The notes under the pieces were generated by a model. That model saw nothing but the letters and a program-made list of their open reading frames with translations. It did not search any database and was not told the origin of the DNA. From Dyadobacter sp. UC 10 (GTDB lineage: Bacteria; Bacteroidota; Bacteroidia; Cytophagales; Spirosomataceae): a stretch of DNA of 64,000 nt. The position numbers were made by a program, and so were the translations under genes. The DNA is taken from NCBI RefSeq assembly GCF_008369915.1, contig NZ_VSRN01000001.1:5638501-5702500 (forward strand), in the 5' to 3' direction. This document shows positions 44,667 to 52,985 of this stretch, one piece after another (position 1 is the stretch's first letter; each line of letters opens with the position of its first letter).

Positions 44667-46547
44667 ATGAAAATGAGTTATAAAAATTGGATATTTCTTG
44701 CAGCACTTGCCACAACCGGGCTTGTATCCTGCGACACTGAATTTTTGGATGTAACCCCTCCAACTGAAATCCCGAGTGAGGAAGTCTGGAAAGAAGGCCC
44801 GCTTGCCGAGGGGTTTGTTACCGGCATTTACCAGGGACTGCAACAAGGTGGATTTAGCGAGCAAATGCTTGCCTCATTGACCGACGAAGCCGTTTTTACC
44901 CACACCGGTAGAAACATTAATACTGTTAATGAAGGCAGTTTGAGCCCGTCCAACCTGGGCTGGGTCGACGATACCTATGGCTGGGGACCTATGTATACGC
45001 GTATCCGCGCTGCCAACATTGCGATCCAGAATTTACCGGTCGCCACTTTCACAGACCAGACGTTGAAAGACCGGTTGATTGGAGAATCGTACTTTCTGAG
45101 AGCTTACTACTACCAGCAGTTATTGCGTTACTACGGCGCAGTGCCCATTATCAACCGGGTTTATAATCTGAATGAAGATTATTCAGTGGAACGGAATACC
45201 TGGGATGAATGTGTGAAGTTTGTGATTATGAACTGCGATAGTGCTGCCCTGTTATTAAAAGGAAAGACGGAAGTAAAAGGAAGAGCAACGGAAAATGCTG
45301 CCTTGGCCTTGAAATCGAGGATGTTGCTTTACGCAGCAAGCGATTTGCACGATATTCCGACGGCAAGAACGAAATCTGCTGTAATCTCTTCTTATCCTAA
45401 GCCTGAGTTTTTGGGATACGTTTCGGGAGACCGGAAAGCGCGCTGGCAGGCTGCGCAAACAGCTGCAAAAGCGGCCCTGGATGCAAGCAGCGGAGGTTAT
45501 AAGCTCAACCTGACGGCGCCCGTTAGTGCTGAACAGGGAAAGCTGAACTACATTGCTATTTCAATGGGAGGCGGTAGCCTTGACAAAACAGTAGACCAGT
45601 CGGGGGCCGATGAGATTATTTTTGGACGCTATTTTGTGCCAAGTCTCAACGAAGCTGCGCGTCAGATGGGCTTGAACAATGGTCCAAACGGTTACCACAA
45701 CTGGGCAGGTAATACGCCTATTGGTTTGCTGGTGGATGATTATCAAATGATGGACGGAACTCCTTTTTCGTGGACAAATCCGACTCACAAAGCGAACCCT
45801 TACGTGAATCGCGATCCGCGGCTTTATGCAACCGTTATGTACGATGGTGCTCCCTGGAAACCACGCCCTTCCGATGCAAACGACCCCGCCAATCAAATCC
45901 AGACCGGATCTTACGACCTGCTGGACGATAAAGGAGTATTGTTCAACCGTAAGGGTCTGGACACGCGCAGCAGCTCTATTGAAGACTGGAACGGAAGCCG
46001 CACTGGCTATTATATGCGCAAATTTATTGACCCTAACCCTGCATTGTACGATAATACGGACAGGCAGAATATCCCCTGGCCATTCTTACGGGTTACCGAA
46101 CTGGTATTCAACTATATCGAGGCAAGCATCGAACTTGGTCAGGAAGCGGAAGCACTTGCCTGGCTGAACAGGATCCGTTTCCGGGCCGGTATGCCTGCAA
46201 TTAAGGCTAGTGGCGCAGCATTAAGAGATGCTTACCGTCACGAACGAAGGATTGAAATGGCTTATGAAGAGCAACGTTACCACGATGCAAGACGCTGGAT
46301 GATCGCGTCTGCAACTTTGGGCCGCCCACTTCAGTACATTACGGTATTAGGTAAATTCAAACCGGGCAAATCGATGAAGGAGCCTTACCATTATGACCCG
46401 ACGGTGTACAACTATACTTATACGCCGGTGGAAGAGAAGTCTCATGAGAACAGAACCTGGGTGGACAAAATGTATTTCCGTCCTTTCAGCCGCGACGAGA
46501 TGAACCGGAATGCCAAGCTTATTCAGAACCCTGGCTACGATAAGTAG
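44667..46547 (+). CDS. SusD/RagB-family nutrient-binding outer-membrane lipoprotein
   Basis: A 626-residue lipoprotein (lipobox L-V-S-C23). The SusD N-terminal domain with TPR-like helices shows Y-F-L-R-A-Y-Y-Y-Q-Q-L-L-R-Y-Y-G (about 140-155), and the SusD/RagB C-terminal part has Y-I-E-A-S-I-E-L-G-Q and L-N-R-I-R-F-R-A-G-M-P, followed by H-E-R-R-I-E-M-A-Y-E. It lies on the cell surface as the lid of the SusC transporter encoded 10 bp upstream. A strong terminator lies 22 bp downstream, so the operon is only these two genes, without the usual glycoside hydrolases. Confidence 0.95.
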   Translation: MKMSYKNWIFLAALATTGLVSCDTEFLDVTPPTEIPSEEVWKEGPLAEGFVTGIYQGLQQGGFSEQMLASLTDEAVFTHTGRNINTVNEGSLSPSNLGWVDDTYGWGPMYTRIRAANIAIQNLPVATFTDQTLKDRLIGESYFLRAYYYQQLLRYYGAVPIINRVYNLNEDYSVERNTWDECVKFVIMNCDSAALLLKGKTEVKGRATENAALALKSRMLLYAASDLHDIPTARTKSAVISSYPKPEFLGYVSGDRKARWQAAQTAAKAALDASSGGYKLNLTAPVSAEQGKLNYIAISMGGGSLDKTVDQSGADEIIFGRYFVPSLNEAARQMGLNNGPNGYHNWAGNTPIGLLVDDYQMMDGTPFSWTNPTHKANPYVNRDPRLYATVMYDGAPWKPRPSDANDPANQIQTGSYDLLDDKGVLFNRKGLDTRSSSIEDWNGSRTGYYMRKFIDPNPALYDNTDRQNIPWPFLRVTELVFNYIEASIELGQEAEALAWLNRIRFRAGMPAIKASGAALRDAYRHERRIEMAYEEQRYHDARRWMIASATLGRPLQYITVLGKFKPGKSMKEPYHYDPTVYNYTYTPVEEKSHENRTWVDKMYFRPFSRDEMNRNAKLIQNPGYDK

Positions 46548-46568
46548 TAAAATCTGATCAGGAATATG

Positions 46569-46598
46569 AAAACCCGCGTCTGACGGCGCGGGTTTTTC
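46569..46598 (+). terminator. Rho-independent terminator of the SusCD operon
   Basis: Perfect 10-bp stem aaaacccgcg / cgcgggtttt with an 8-nt loop and a T tract, 22 bp after the SusD stop. Confidence 0.93.
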
Positions 46599-46789
46599 TA
46601 TTTTTAATGCCTGCGTTTGCAGACAAATCCTACAAAACGTGGAGTCGATTAACCAACATTAAATTATTGTAATATATTTAACTGGTTTATATACAGGAAT
46701 TTACGAATTTTGGCACAGAGATAATAAAGTAAAAGCTACAAGTGCGGATGCACAGATTCAAACATCAATTGTCTAACAAACATAAGATT

Positions 46790-47128
46790 ATGAAAAAGCT
46801 AATAGTATCGGCATTTGCCTTAACGCTGATTTCCTTTGCTTCGGTAGAGGCTCAAACTGCACAGAAAGATGCTGCGCACCAACATGAGACGACAACGTCG
46901 GCAGACACGAAAAAGAGTGCAAAGGAAGATAAGGTGGTGGTAAAGCCGGAAGATTTGCCGGAAGGTGTCAAGAAAACCATCAAGAGTGATGATTTCACAG
47001 GATGGACTGTAAAGAAGGCCTTTTTGGTGACAGAGGGTGATAACAAGCAATATTATGAATTACAGGTTGCGAAGGGCAGTGAAAGTGCCCGCGTAAAACT
47101 GGATAAAGACGGAAACAATGTAGGGTAA
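46790..47128 (+). CDS. Small exported PepSY-like protein
   Basis: A 112-residue protein read from the ATG at 46790, where a signal peptide begins (MKKLIVSAFALTLISFASVEAQ, cleavage about residue 22); the longer frame from 46742 buries it. The mature protein has a His/Thr/Lys-rich linker, then a roughly 60-residue alpha/beta domain (P-E-D-L-P-E-G-V-K-K-T-I, G-W-T-V-K-K-A-F-L-V, Y-Y-E-L-Q-V-A-K-G) that resembles the PepSY-like beta-lactamase-inhibitor-type fold of Bacteroidota. Periplasmic; function unknown. Monocistronic with its own terminator. Confidence 0.8.
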   Translation: MKKLIVSAFALTLISFASVEAQTAQKDAAHQHETTTSADTKKSAKEDKVVVKPEDLPEGVKKTIKSDDFTGWTVKKAFLVTEGDNKQYYELQVAKGSESARVKLDKDGNNVG

Positions 47129-47156
47129 GTGTAAGTTAACAACCTGCATTCAAGTG

Positions 47157-47187
47157 AAAAAAGCCGGAAATTTTTTCCGGCTTTTTT
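47157..47187 (+). terminator. Rho-independent terminator after the PepSY-like gene
   Basis: Perfect 13-bp stem aaaaaagccggaa / ttccggctttttt with a 5-nt loop of T residues. Confidence 0.93.
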
Positions 47188-47318
47188 CGTGCCCTATCTT
47201 CTGGAATCTAAGAGAAAATCCTTCTACTAAATAGCGCCGGCCTGTAAATAAGCAATTTTCCTGATCGATTGGTGTGGCTGTATTTTGAGCGTTTTTCAAA
47301 CATACAAATACATGTAAA

Positions 47319-47681
47319 ATGGCAAATCAAAAGACAATCATCGATCAATGGTCTGTCAAAGACCTGGAAGACAACACCTCTATAAATGTGACTGTGGAAC
47401 ACAATACCGAGCTCGGGAATGCAGGGCTTCCGGGCATTCAGATTCTTGGTATGGGACAGTTCGTCACTTTCGAGCCGGCTATTGTAGCACAATGGGCATA
47501 TAAAGCCGGGAAATTGGGCACCGACGAATATTTCCTTGAAGAAAAGTCGTGGGCGCGCAATGAAGAGGAATATATCAAATATTACCTGTTGCCAGGTAGC
47601 CCTCTCAAAGCCAGAGTGAGTGTTAAGACGCGAAGTTCCAGGCCGGTCACAAAGGATTACGAACTTCCATTTGAGGTTTGA
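47319..47681 (+). CDS. Hypothetical protein
   Basis: A 120-residue soluble protein with no signal peptide, membrane segment or known motif. It is beta-rich (SVKDLEDNTSINVTVEHNTE, then ILGMGQFVTFEPAIV and a C-terminal strand region RVSVKTRSSRPVTKD). The ATG follows taaa closely and fits the frame start. It is separated from its neighbours by about 100-bp gaps, so probably monocistronic. I do not recognise a family. Confidence 0.7.
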   Translation: MANQKTIIDQWSVKDLEDNTSINVTVEHNTELGNAGLPGIQILGMGQFVTFEPAIVAQWAYKAGKLGTDEYFLEEKSWARNEEEYIKYYLLPGSPLKARVSVKTRSSRPVTKDYELPFEV

Positions 47682-47778
47682 GCCGTTTTTTGATTCATAA
47701 AACATATTGAACGGCATTGAAAGCTTGCAACCAATTATTGATTCCATGTTTCTTTTGAACGTCTTTAATCAATTAACC

Positions 47779-48204
47779 ATGAAAAAAACAATTTTATTAG
47801 CGCTAATCTGTGCGGTCATCGTTGCCTGTAGTAAAAAAGACGACGCTTCGCCGCAGCCGGAAATCCAGTCGGCAAGTGTTCCCTATCGGAAGGCAACCAC
47901 AGTTTCTACGGCCGGTGAAAATCTTACGGTGGAGCTCCGTGGTGTTGTCGACAGCCGTTGCCCGAAAGATGTGGTATGCATCCAGATGGGCGATGCGAGG
48001 TTGAGTTTCAATATCTCCGATGGCGGAGATCAGAAGGAAGTGAAGGCTACCTTCAAGGGCGACAAAAGGACGGATTTTCAAGAATTCACTTTGAGTGAGA
48101 TAACCTACATTTTGCGGGTAAACGACGTGTCCCCTTACCCCGTCACCAGCCAGGCGCCGAAACTGGAAGACTACAAGGTTGACTTGACTATAGAGAAAAA
48201 GTAA
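47779..48204 (+). CDS. Small lipoprotein with RCPxxVxC motif
   Basis: A 141-residue lipoprotein read from ATG 47779 (MKKTILLALICAVIVAC17, a proper lipobox); the frame extends to a TTG at 47707 but that part has no signal. The conserved stretch D-S-R-C-P-K-D-V-V-C-I-Q-M-G-D-A-R matches a widespread family of small lipoproteins that usually have C-x-W-A-G-x-A after the second Cys; here W-A is replaced by Q-M. The two Cys probably form a disulfide in the periplasm. Function unknown. A terminator follows. Confidence 0.8.
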   Translation: MKKTILLALICAVIVACSKKDDASPQPEIQSASVPYRKATTVSTAGENLTVELRGVVDSRCPKDVVCIQMGDARLSFNISDGGDQKEVKATFKGDKRTDFQEFTLSEITYILRVNDVSPYPVTSQAPKLEDYKVDLTIEKK

Positions 48205-48232
48205 AAGGTTGTAATTTGGTGTGAATTTTAGC

Positions 48233-48262
48233 AAAAGGAGTCAGAACATTCTGGCTCCTTTT
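48233..48262 (+). terminator. Rho-independent terminator after the RCP-motif lipoprotein
   Basis: Stem aaaaggagtcag / ctggctcctttt (one G-T pair), 6-nt loop, A- and T-rich flanks. Confidence 0.88.
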
Positions 48263-48332
48263 CTATTTGTGACGGTTTTAAAGCGTCAATGCATTTTGTT
48301 ATGTAAATTGACTGACTGAAAACACCAGTTTC

Positions 48333-49265
48333 ATGAAAGCATTATTGTTAAGAAGGGAAATGTTGCAGGGAATGGGAGCGGCGGGAGCTGCCATGTTGTT
48401 GGACACTTTTCCTGCCCATCCCACCAACGCAGCACCTATGTTATTACAGCGTACGATACCGGCAACAGGGGAGAAGATCCCGGCCGTTGGCCTGGGCTCC
48501 TGGCAGCAGTTCGATGTAGGGACTTCGAAGGAAGAGCGAAATCCGTTGCGGGAAGTACTGTCAAAGATGAAAGAAATGGGAGGAAAAGTCGTTGATGCCT
48601 CGCCCATGTATGGACGTGCTGAGCAGGTAATCGGGGATCTCACCAGCGAATTGCAAATTAATGATCAATTTTTCTTCGCTACCAAAGTCTGGACAAGCGG
48701 CCGGCAGGCTGGTGTTGACCAAATGAATGAGTCGCTGAAAAAAATGAAACGGACCAGGCTGGATCTGATGCAAATACACAATCTGCTGGATTGGGAAACG
48801 CATCTGAAAACGCTCAGAGACTGGAAGGCGGAGGGGAAAATAAGATACATTGGGATCACGCATTACACCGATTCTGCACATGCGAGACTGGAACAGATCG
48901 TGAAGTCAAAAGCGGTTGATATTGTCCAGTTCAATTATTCGATCAAATCCAGAAATGCGGAAACGAGCTTACTTAATGCTGCAAAAGATCACGATGTAGC
49001 AGTATTGATCAACGAACCCTTCGAGCAGGGCGCATTATTCAGGGCGGTAAAAGGAAAGCAGCTACCCGGGTGGGCGGCGGAATATGATATTAAAAGCTGG
49101 GCGCAGTTTTTTCTGAAATACATTGTCAGCCACGCGGCTGTAACTAGTGTAATTCCAGGCACTTCCGATGTGAAACATTTGGTCGATAACCTGGGCGCCG
49201 GGCTTGGCCGGCTGCCGGACAGCAATGCTAGGAAGATGATGGTCAAAACTATGGAAGCATTGTAA
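48333..49265 (+). CDS. Exported aldo/keto reductase
   Basis: A 310-residue protein. The N-terminus (L-L-L-R-R-E-M-L-Q-G-M-G-A-A-G-A-A) resembles a Tat signal. The aldo/keto-reductase barrel starts around residue 45; motifs are V-D-A-S-P-M-Y-G-R-A (catalytic Tyr), F-F-A-T-K-V-W (Lys), L-M-Q-I-H-N-L-L-D (His) and V-I-P-G-T-S-D near the NADPH-binding end. All four catalytic residues appear to be present. NADPH is not expected outside the cytosol unless the protein is exported folded with its cofactor by Tat. The substrate is unknown. It converges on the gene at 49278 with a 12-bp gap. Confidence 0.88.
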   Translation: MKALLLRREMLQGMGAAGAAMLLDTFPAHPTNAAPMLLQRTIPATGEKIPAVGLGSWQQFDVGTSKEERNPLREVLSKMKEMGGKVVDASPMYGRAEQVIGDLTSELQINDQFFFATKVWTSGRQAGVDQMNESLKKMKRTRLDLMQIHNLLDWETHLKTLRDWKAEGKIRYIGITHYTDSAHARLEQIVKSKAVDIVQFNYSIKSRNAETSLLNAAKDHDVAVLINEPFEQGALFRAVKGKQLPGWAAEYDIKSWAQFFLKYIVSHAAVTSVIPGTSDVKHLVDNLGAGLGRLPDSNARKMMVKTMEAL

Positions 49266-49277
49266 TGCTGCCGGTTT

Positions 49278-49910
49278 TCAGAGGACTTTTGTAGTAATGT
49301 AGCCGAGAAACGCAGTTGCGGCCTGTAAAGACGGGGCTGCCAGCTCATCGCTGAAAAGTATGTCACTGGGTGCTTCGCCGAAGTAAAGCCCGTTGGAGGC
49401 CATCAGGGTTATCCGGGCGTGACCTGATTTTGGAGGGTTGAGTCTTCCGTAATGCCAGGGGCCAAGTTGCGCTATCATTTTTTCACTTTCTTCAAACAGC
49501 CTGTTGATCAGTCCGGTACTATGTTCATTACCGGATTCCCAAAAAACTATCTTGCCAGTGTGATTAATGTACCTGGCAGTACCGTCGCGGTAGCAGGCCA
49601 GCGCATCCGCACCTTTTTGCAGACCGACTTCCACCACAACTGCCAGGACTTCTTGCTTTAATATAGGATGATGTCCTTGCATTAATTTGTTGTAACAGAG
49701 TAACTTGATCCGTGAGTTGTCCGATTGATCGATCAATTCGTACAGGTCTGCCGCAGTAGCGGCTGGATTGAACAGGACTGACCAGGGATATTGCGTAAGA
49801 TCGTCCAGGGTTTCAGCATAAAATGAAAGCTCATCGCAAAAAAGCATTTCGTAGATGAAACTCAATTCTCTCGTAGTCGCAGTTACGGATTTATTTGAAA
49901 CACCAAACAT
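49278..49910 (-). CDS. Hypothetical protein, paralogue of the gene at 50038
   Basis: A 210-residue soluble protein. Its order of conserved blocks is E-M-L-F-C-D-E-L-x-x-Y, Y-P-W-S-V-L-F, I-K-L-L-C-Y-N-K-L, Q-E-V-L-A-V-V-V-E-V, H-T-G-K-I-V-F-W and S-G-H-A-R-I-T-L-M, and each has a counterpart in the protein encoded at 50038-50685. I recognise no named family. No signal peptide or membrane segment is seen. The mostly helical middle part and beta C-terminal part suggest an alpha/beta globular protein. The two genes are 127 bp apart in the same direction. Confidence 0.78.
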   Translation of the reverse strand: MFGVSNKSVTATTRELSFIYEMLFCDELSFYAETLDDLTQYPWSVLFNPAATAADLYELIDQSDNSRIKLLCYNKLMQGHHPILKQEVLAVVVEVGLQKGADALACYRDGTARYINHTGKIVFWESGNEHSTGLINRLFEESEKMIAQLGPWHYGRLNPPKSGHARITLMASNGLYFGEAPSDILFSDELAAPSLQAATAFLGYITTKVL

Positions 49911-50037
49911 AAAAGACCGGATTTGAAATGCGCAAGCTCAAACATCGTGCATTGGTCCCGTATTTTGGTTATAAAATGATTGAATGGTCAAATTGGCTTT
50001 GTAAACGTAGATGATTTGGGAGTTGAAAACATCGTTA

Positions 50038-50685
50038 CTAAATTTTGAGATCTAAGTGAGTTTCGATAATGAAGTTCATGAGGCTGAAAATCGATTCAAC
50101 CAGATCTTTGTAATCTGAGTTGATGCAAAACTCGATGATTGGTGCTTCGATTGCACAAATGCCTTGAATTGTCAGAAAAGATATCCTGGAAGATCCTAAC
50201 CTTGTCTGACTGTTTCTGAATATATTCTCAAGACCATGTTCTTGCAAAAAAGAATCACTTTTCTGAAAAATAATGTTCAATAGATCGAGACATTCATCAG
50301 CCGCTGTTGATTGGAATAAAATTTTTCCAGTTTTTCGGACAAAGAGACCGCAGGTATTTTTATAAGCGGCAAACACCTCCATTCCCTCGGCGAAGTTGGT
50401 TTCAATTACGACAGCAAGTAGTTGGTTGGCTACCGAAGTGCAGTTAAGAAGCCTTAACTTTTTAGCTGCTAATAATCGTATTCTGGCATCGAAGTTGGGA
50501 TTGCACAATATCTGAGACAACTCGTCTTGATCCGGCATTGTCGAAAATATCAGGTCCCAAGGATGCCGAGTTGTATTAAAACGTTTTTCATATAATTCCA
50601 ACTGATCACAAAAAAGCAAATCATATTTGGATGTTTTTGGTGCGCGTTTTAAAAGATCGTTAAAATCTGAAGATAAGTTTGACAT
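50038..50685 (-). CDS. Hypothetical protein, paralogue of the gene at 49278
   Basis: A 215-residue protein read from ATG 50685, because this aligns its N-terminus with the paralogue (a longer frame starts at ATG 50724). The shared blocks are D-L-L-F-C-D-Q-L-E-L-Y, H-P-W-D-L-I-F, I-R-L-L-A-A-K-K-L, Q-L-L-A-V-V-I-E, R-K-T-G-K-I-L-F and S-S-R-I-S-F-L. The DNA looks more AT-rich than the neighbours and the paralogue. No function is known; a recent duplication with divergence or an import of one copy would explain the pair. Confidence 0.78.
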   Translation of the reverse strand: MSNLSSDFNDLLKRAPKTSKYDLLFCDQLELYEKRFNTTRHPWDLIFSTMPDQDELSQILCNPNFDARIRLLAAKKLRLLNCTSVANQLLAVVIETNFAEGMEVFAAYKNTCGLFVRKTGKILFQSTAADECLDLLNIIFQKSDSFLQEHGLENIFRNSQTRLGSSRISFLTIQGICAIEAPIIEFCINSDYKDLVESIFSLMNFIIETHLDLKI

Positions 50686-50819
50686 TAAGAAATAATGCAG
50701 GTAAGTGGTTGTAGGCACAATCATGCATTATTTCCATTCTATCATGGATTACAGTTATTGATAGGCTTTCCTTGGTTATCAGACGGTAGAAAGAAAATAG
50801 TATTCTATTAAGGAGTTCG

Positions 50820-52934
50820 TCACGGCAACGCAAAAGCCACATACTGATTACCTTTTTTTGTTCCGAGCTTGGTACCACCGCAAGCGATTACGACGAATTG
50901 TTTGCCGTTGACTTCATAGGTGGCCGGCGTCGCGAAACCCGCAGCAGGCAGCATTGTTTCCCATAGAAGTTTGCCATTCTTTTTATCATAAACCCTGAAT
51001 TTACCGTCCTTCGTCGCAGCGATAAACAACAATCCGCTGGCTGTAACTACCGGGCCGCCGTAATTTTCGCTTCCGGTAGCAGGCCGGCCTTTGGCTTTCA
51101 GGGATTCAGTTTCGCCGAACGGGATTTTCCAGAGATACTTGCCGGTATTCAGATCGATCGCATTTAGCGTGCCCCACGGCGGCGCGATCGCGGGTAGCCC
51201 ATTTTTGTCCAGGAACTTATTGTAACCTGTGCTCTGATAAGGTAGAATAGTCTTATTTGTCGCAGGTACTTCTGAAACTGCTTCTACCTTTTCGTCTCCA
51301 AAAAGAAATGCGAGCAATGCCTGCTTTTCATCCGCTGTCAGCATTGGAAACCCGGGCATCATTCCTTTTCCGGAAGTGACCAGCTGATTTACGAAAGCGC
51401 GGTCGCGCCTCGAACCAATGTCAATCAGGGAAGGATAGCCGCTTTTTGCATTGCCTTTTCGTTGCGGACCGTGGCAGGTGGTGCAGTAGGTAGTATACAC
51501 TTTCTCACCCGGACTTAGATTGGACAATTCACTTTCTTTCGGTGTATCCTTCATGGTCAGGATCCAGGCCATTTCATTGCTGTTCACATACAATATGCCG
51601 TCATCGGGATCTGCTGCTGCACCTCCCCATTCTGCCCCTCCATCAAAGCCTGGCAAAATAATCGTCCCTTCTTTGGTTGGCGGTGCGAAAAGCGCTTTTT
51701 GATAGCTTTTGAATTTAATTTTCAATGAGTCGCGGTCGGGAGCATAGGGGCTTATATCATTTTCAGTTAGTGTGTAAGCTTGCCTTGCAAACGAAGCCGG
51801 CTTGGTAGGAACCGGCTGTGTAGGCCACGGGTGTTCCCCCGGAAGGGCGGCTTGTGGGGCTGTAACCTCGCGGATCGGATATACAGGCTTTCCGGTAACA
51901 CGGTCAAATATAAATACATATCCCTGCTTGCTGACCTGTGCTACCGCATCGATTCGCTGACCATCTTTGGTAATCGTGATCAGGTTTGGCGGTGCTGGCA
52001 GGTCCCTGTCCCACATATCATGGTGCATGGTTTGGAAATGCCAGATCCGTTTACCTGTTTTAGCATCAAGAGCTATCAGACAGTTTGCGAACAAATTCGC
52101 ACCTTTTCTTTTTCCGCCGTAAAAATCATAACCCGCTGATCCCGTCGGCACATACAAGATGCCGCGTGCACGGTCAATCGCCGTACCTGCCCAATTGTTG
52201 GCCGCACCTGTATAAGTGTTTTTGTAAGCGTCGGGCGGAAAGGTTTCGTAGCCAAACTCGCCCGGATATGGAATGGTATGGAAAGTCCAGACGAGTTTTC
52301 CGGTGCGTACGTTGAAGGCCCTCAGGTCGCCCGGTGCGGCATCTGATTCTTCCGACAAACGCAACGGCATGATGATCAGGTCTTCATAGATCGTGCCCGG
52401 GGTATTGGAAACCATGTATTTTTTGGCCGCTATTTCGGGAAGGCCGGTATGGAGATCTATTTTTCCGTTATCGCCGAAGCTGGTGATAGGCTTCCCCGTT
52501 TTTGCATCCAATGCATATAAAAATGATCCCATTGCATGCAGGATCCGCTTGTCTTCACCGTCACTCCAATAGGTCAGCCCCCGGCTTGTATTGGAGCCAT
52601 TTTTGGATTTGTCTCCAAACATCCAGATTTGCTTGCCTGTAAACGCATCCAGCGCAAACGCCTGCACTGTTGAAGTGACCCCGTAAAGTATGCCGTCAAC
52701 AATGATCGGGTTCACCTGTGTTTGCCCCGAATCCGGCATGGCATATGTCCAGGCAACTTTGAGGTTTTTAACATTTTCGGGATTTATCTGGGTCAGTGAG
52801 GAATAATGATTCCTGTCGGGACCGCCCAGGTATTCCGGCCATTCTTTGTCGTCTGCGATCTTTTCCTGATAGAAATTAGTCGAGCCCAGCAGAAAAACGG
52901 AAGCCAGCACAGTTCCCAAAATTGGCTTTAACAT
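50820..52934 (-). CDS. PQQ-dependent dehydrogenase with inserted cytochrome c domain
   Basis: A 704-residue periplasmic protein with an N-terminal signal (about 1-22). The beta-propeller has PQQ repeats (A-L-D-A-F-T-G-K-Q-I-W, A-L-D-A-K-T-G-K-R-I-W), active-site-type blocks T-Y-W-S-D-G and T-M-H-H-D-M-W-D-R-D, and the conserved C-terminal segment T-A-S-G-L-L-F-I-A-A-T-K-D-G-K. A single c-type heme motif, C484-T-T-C-H488, lies between propeller segments, not at the end as in many quinohemoproteins. It most resembles glucose- or alcohol-type quinoprotein dehydrogenases of Bacteroidota. PQQ biosynthesis genes are not in the window. The esterase gene upstream is 51 bp away on the same strand, so an operon is likely. 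Confidence 0.9.
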   Translation of the reverse strand: MLKPILGTVLASVFLLGSTNFYQEKIADDKEWPEYLGGPDRNHYSSLTQINPENVKNLKVAWTYAMPDSGQTQVNPIIVDGILYGVTSTVQAFALDAFTGKQIWMFGDKSKNGSNTSRGLTYWSDGEDKRILHAMGSFLYALDAKTGKPITSFGDNGKIDLHTGLPEIAAKKYMVSNTPGTIYEDLIIMPLRLSEESDAAPGDLRAFNVRTGKLVWTFHTIPYPGEFGYETFPPDAYKNTYTGAANNWAGTAIDRARGILYVPTGSAGYDFYGGKRKGANLFANCLIALDAKTGKRIWHFQTMHHDMWDRDLPAPPNLITITKDGQRIDAVAQVSKQGYVFIFDRVTGKPVYPIREVTAPQAALPGEHPWPTQPVPTKPASFARQAYTLTENDISPYAPDRDSLKIKFKSYQKALFAPPTKEGTIILPGFDGGAEWGGAAADPDDGILYVNSNEMAWILTMKDTPKESELSNLSPGEKVYTTYCTTCHGPQRKGNAKSGYPSLIDIGSRRDRAFVNQLVTSGKGMMPGFPMLTADEKQALLAFLFGDEKVEAVSEVPATNKTILPYQSTGYNKFLDKNGLPAIAPPWGTLNAIDLNTGKYLWKIPFGETESLKAKGRPATGSENYGGPVVTASGLLFIAATKDGKFRVYDKKNGKLLWETMLPAAGFATPATYEVNGKQFVVIACGGTKLGTKKGNQYVAFALP

Positions 52935-52985
52935 AACAAGAATTTTACAGGAGTTTTAATGGGTTTCTCTAACAAGAGGTCAGAC

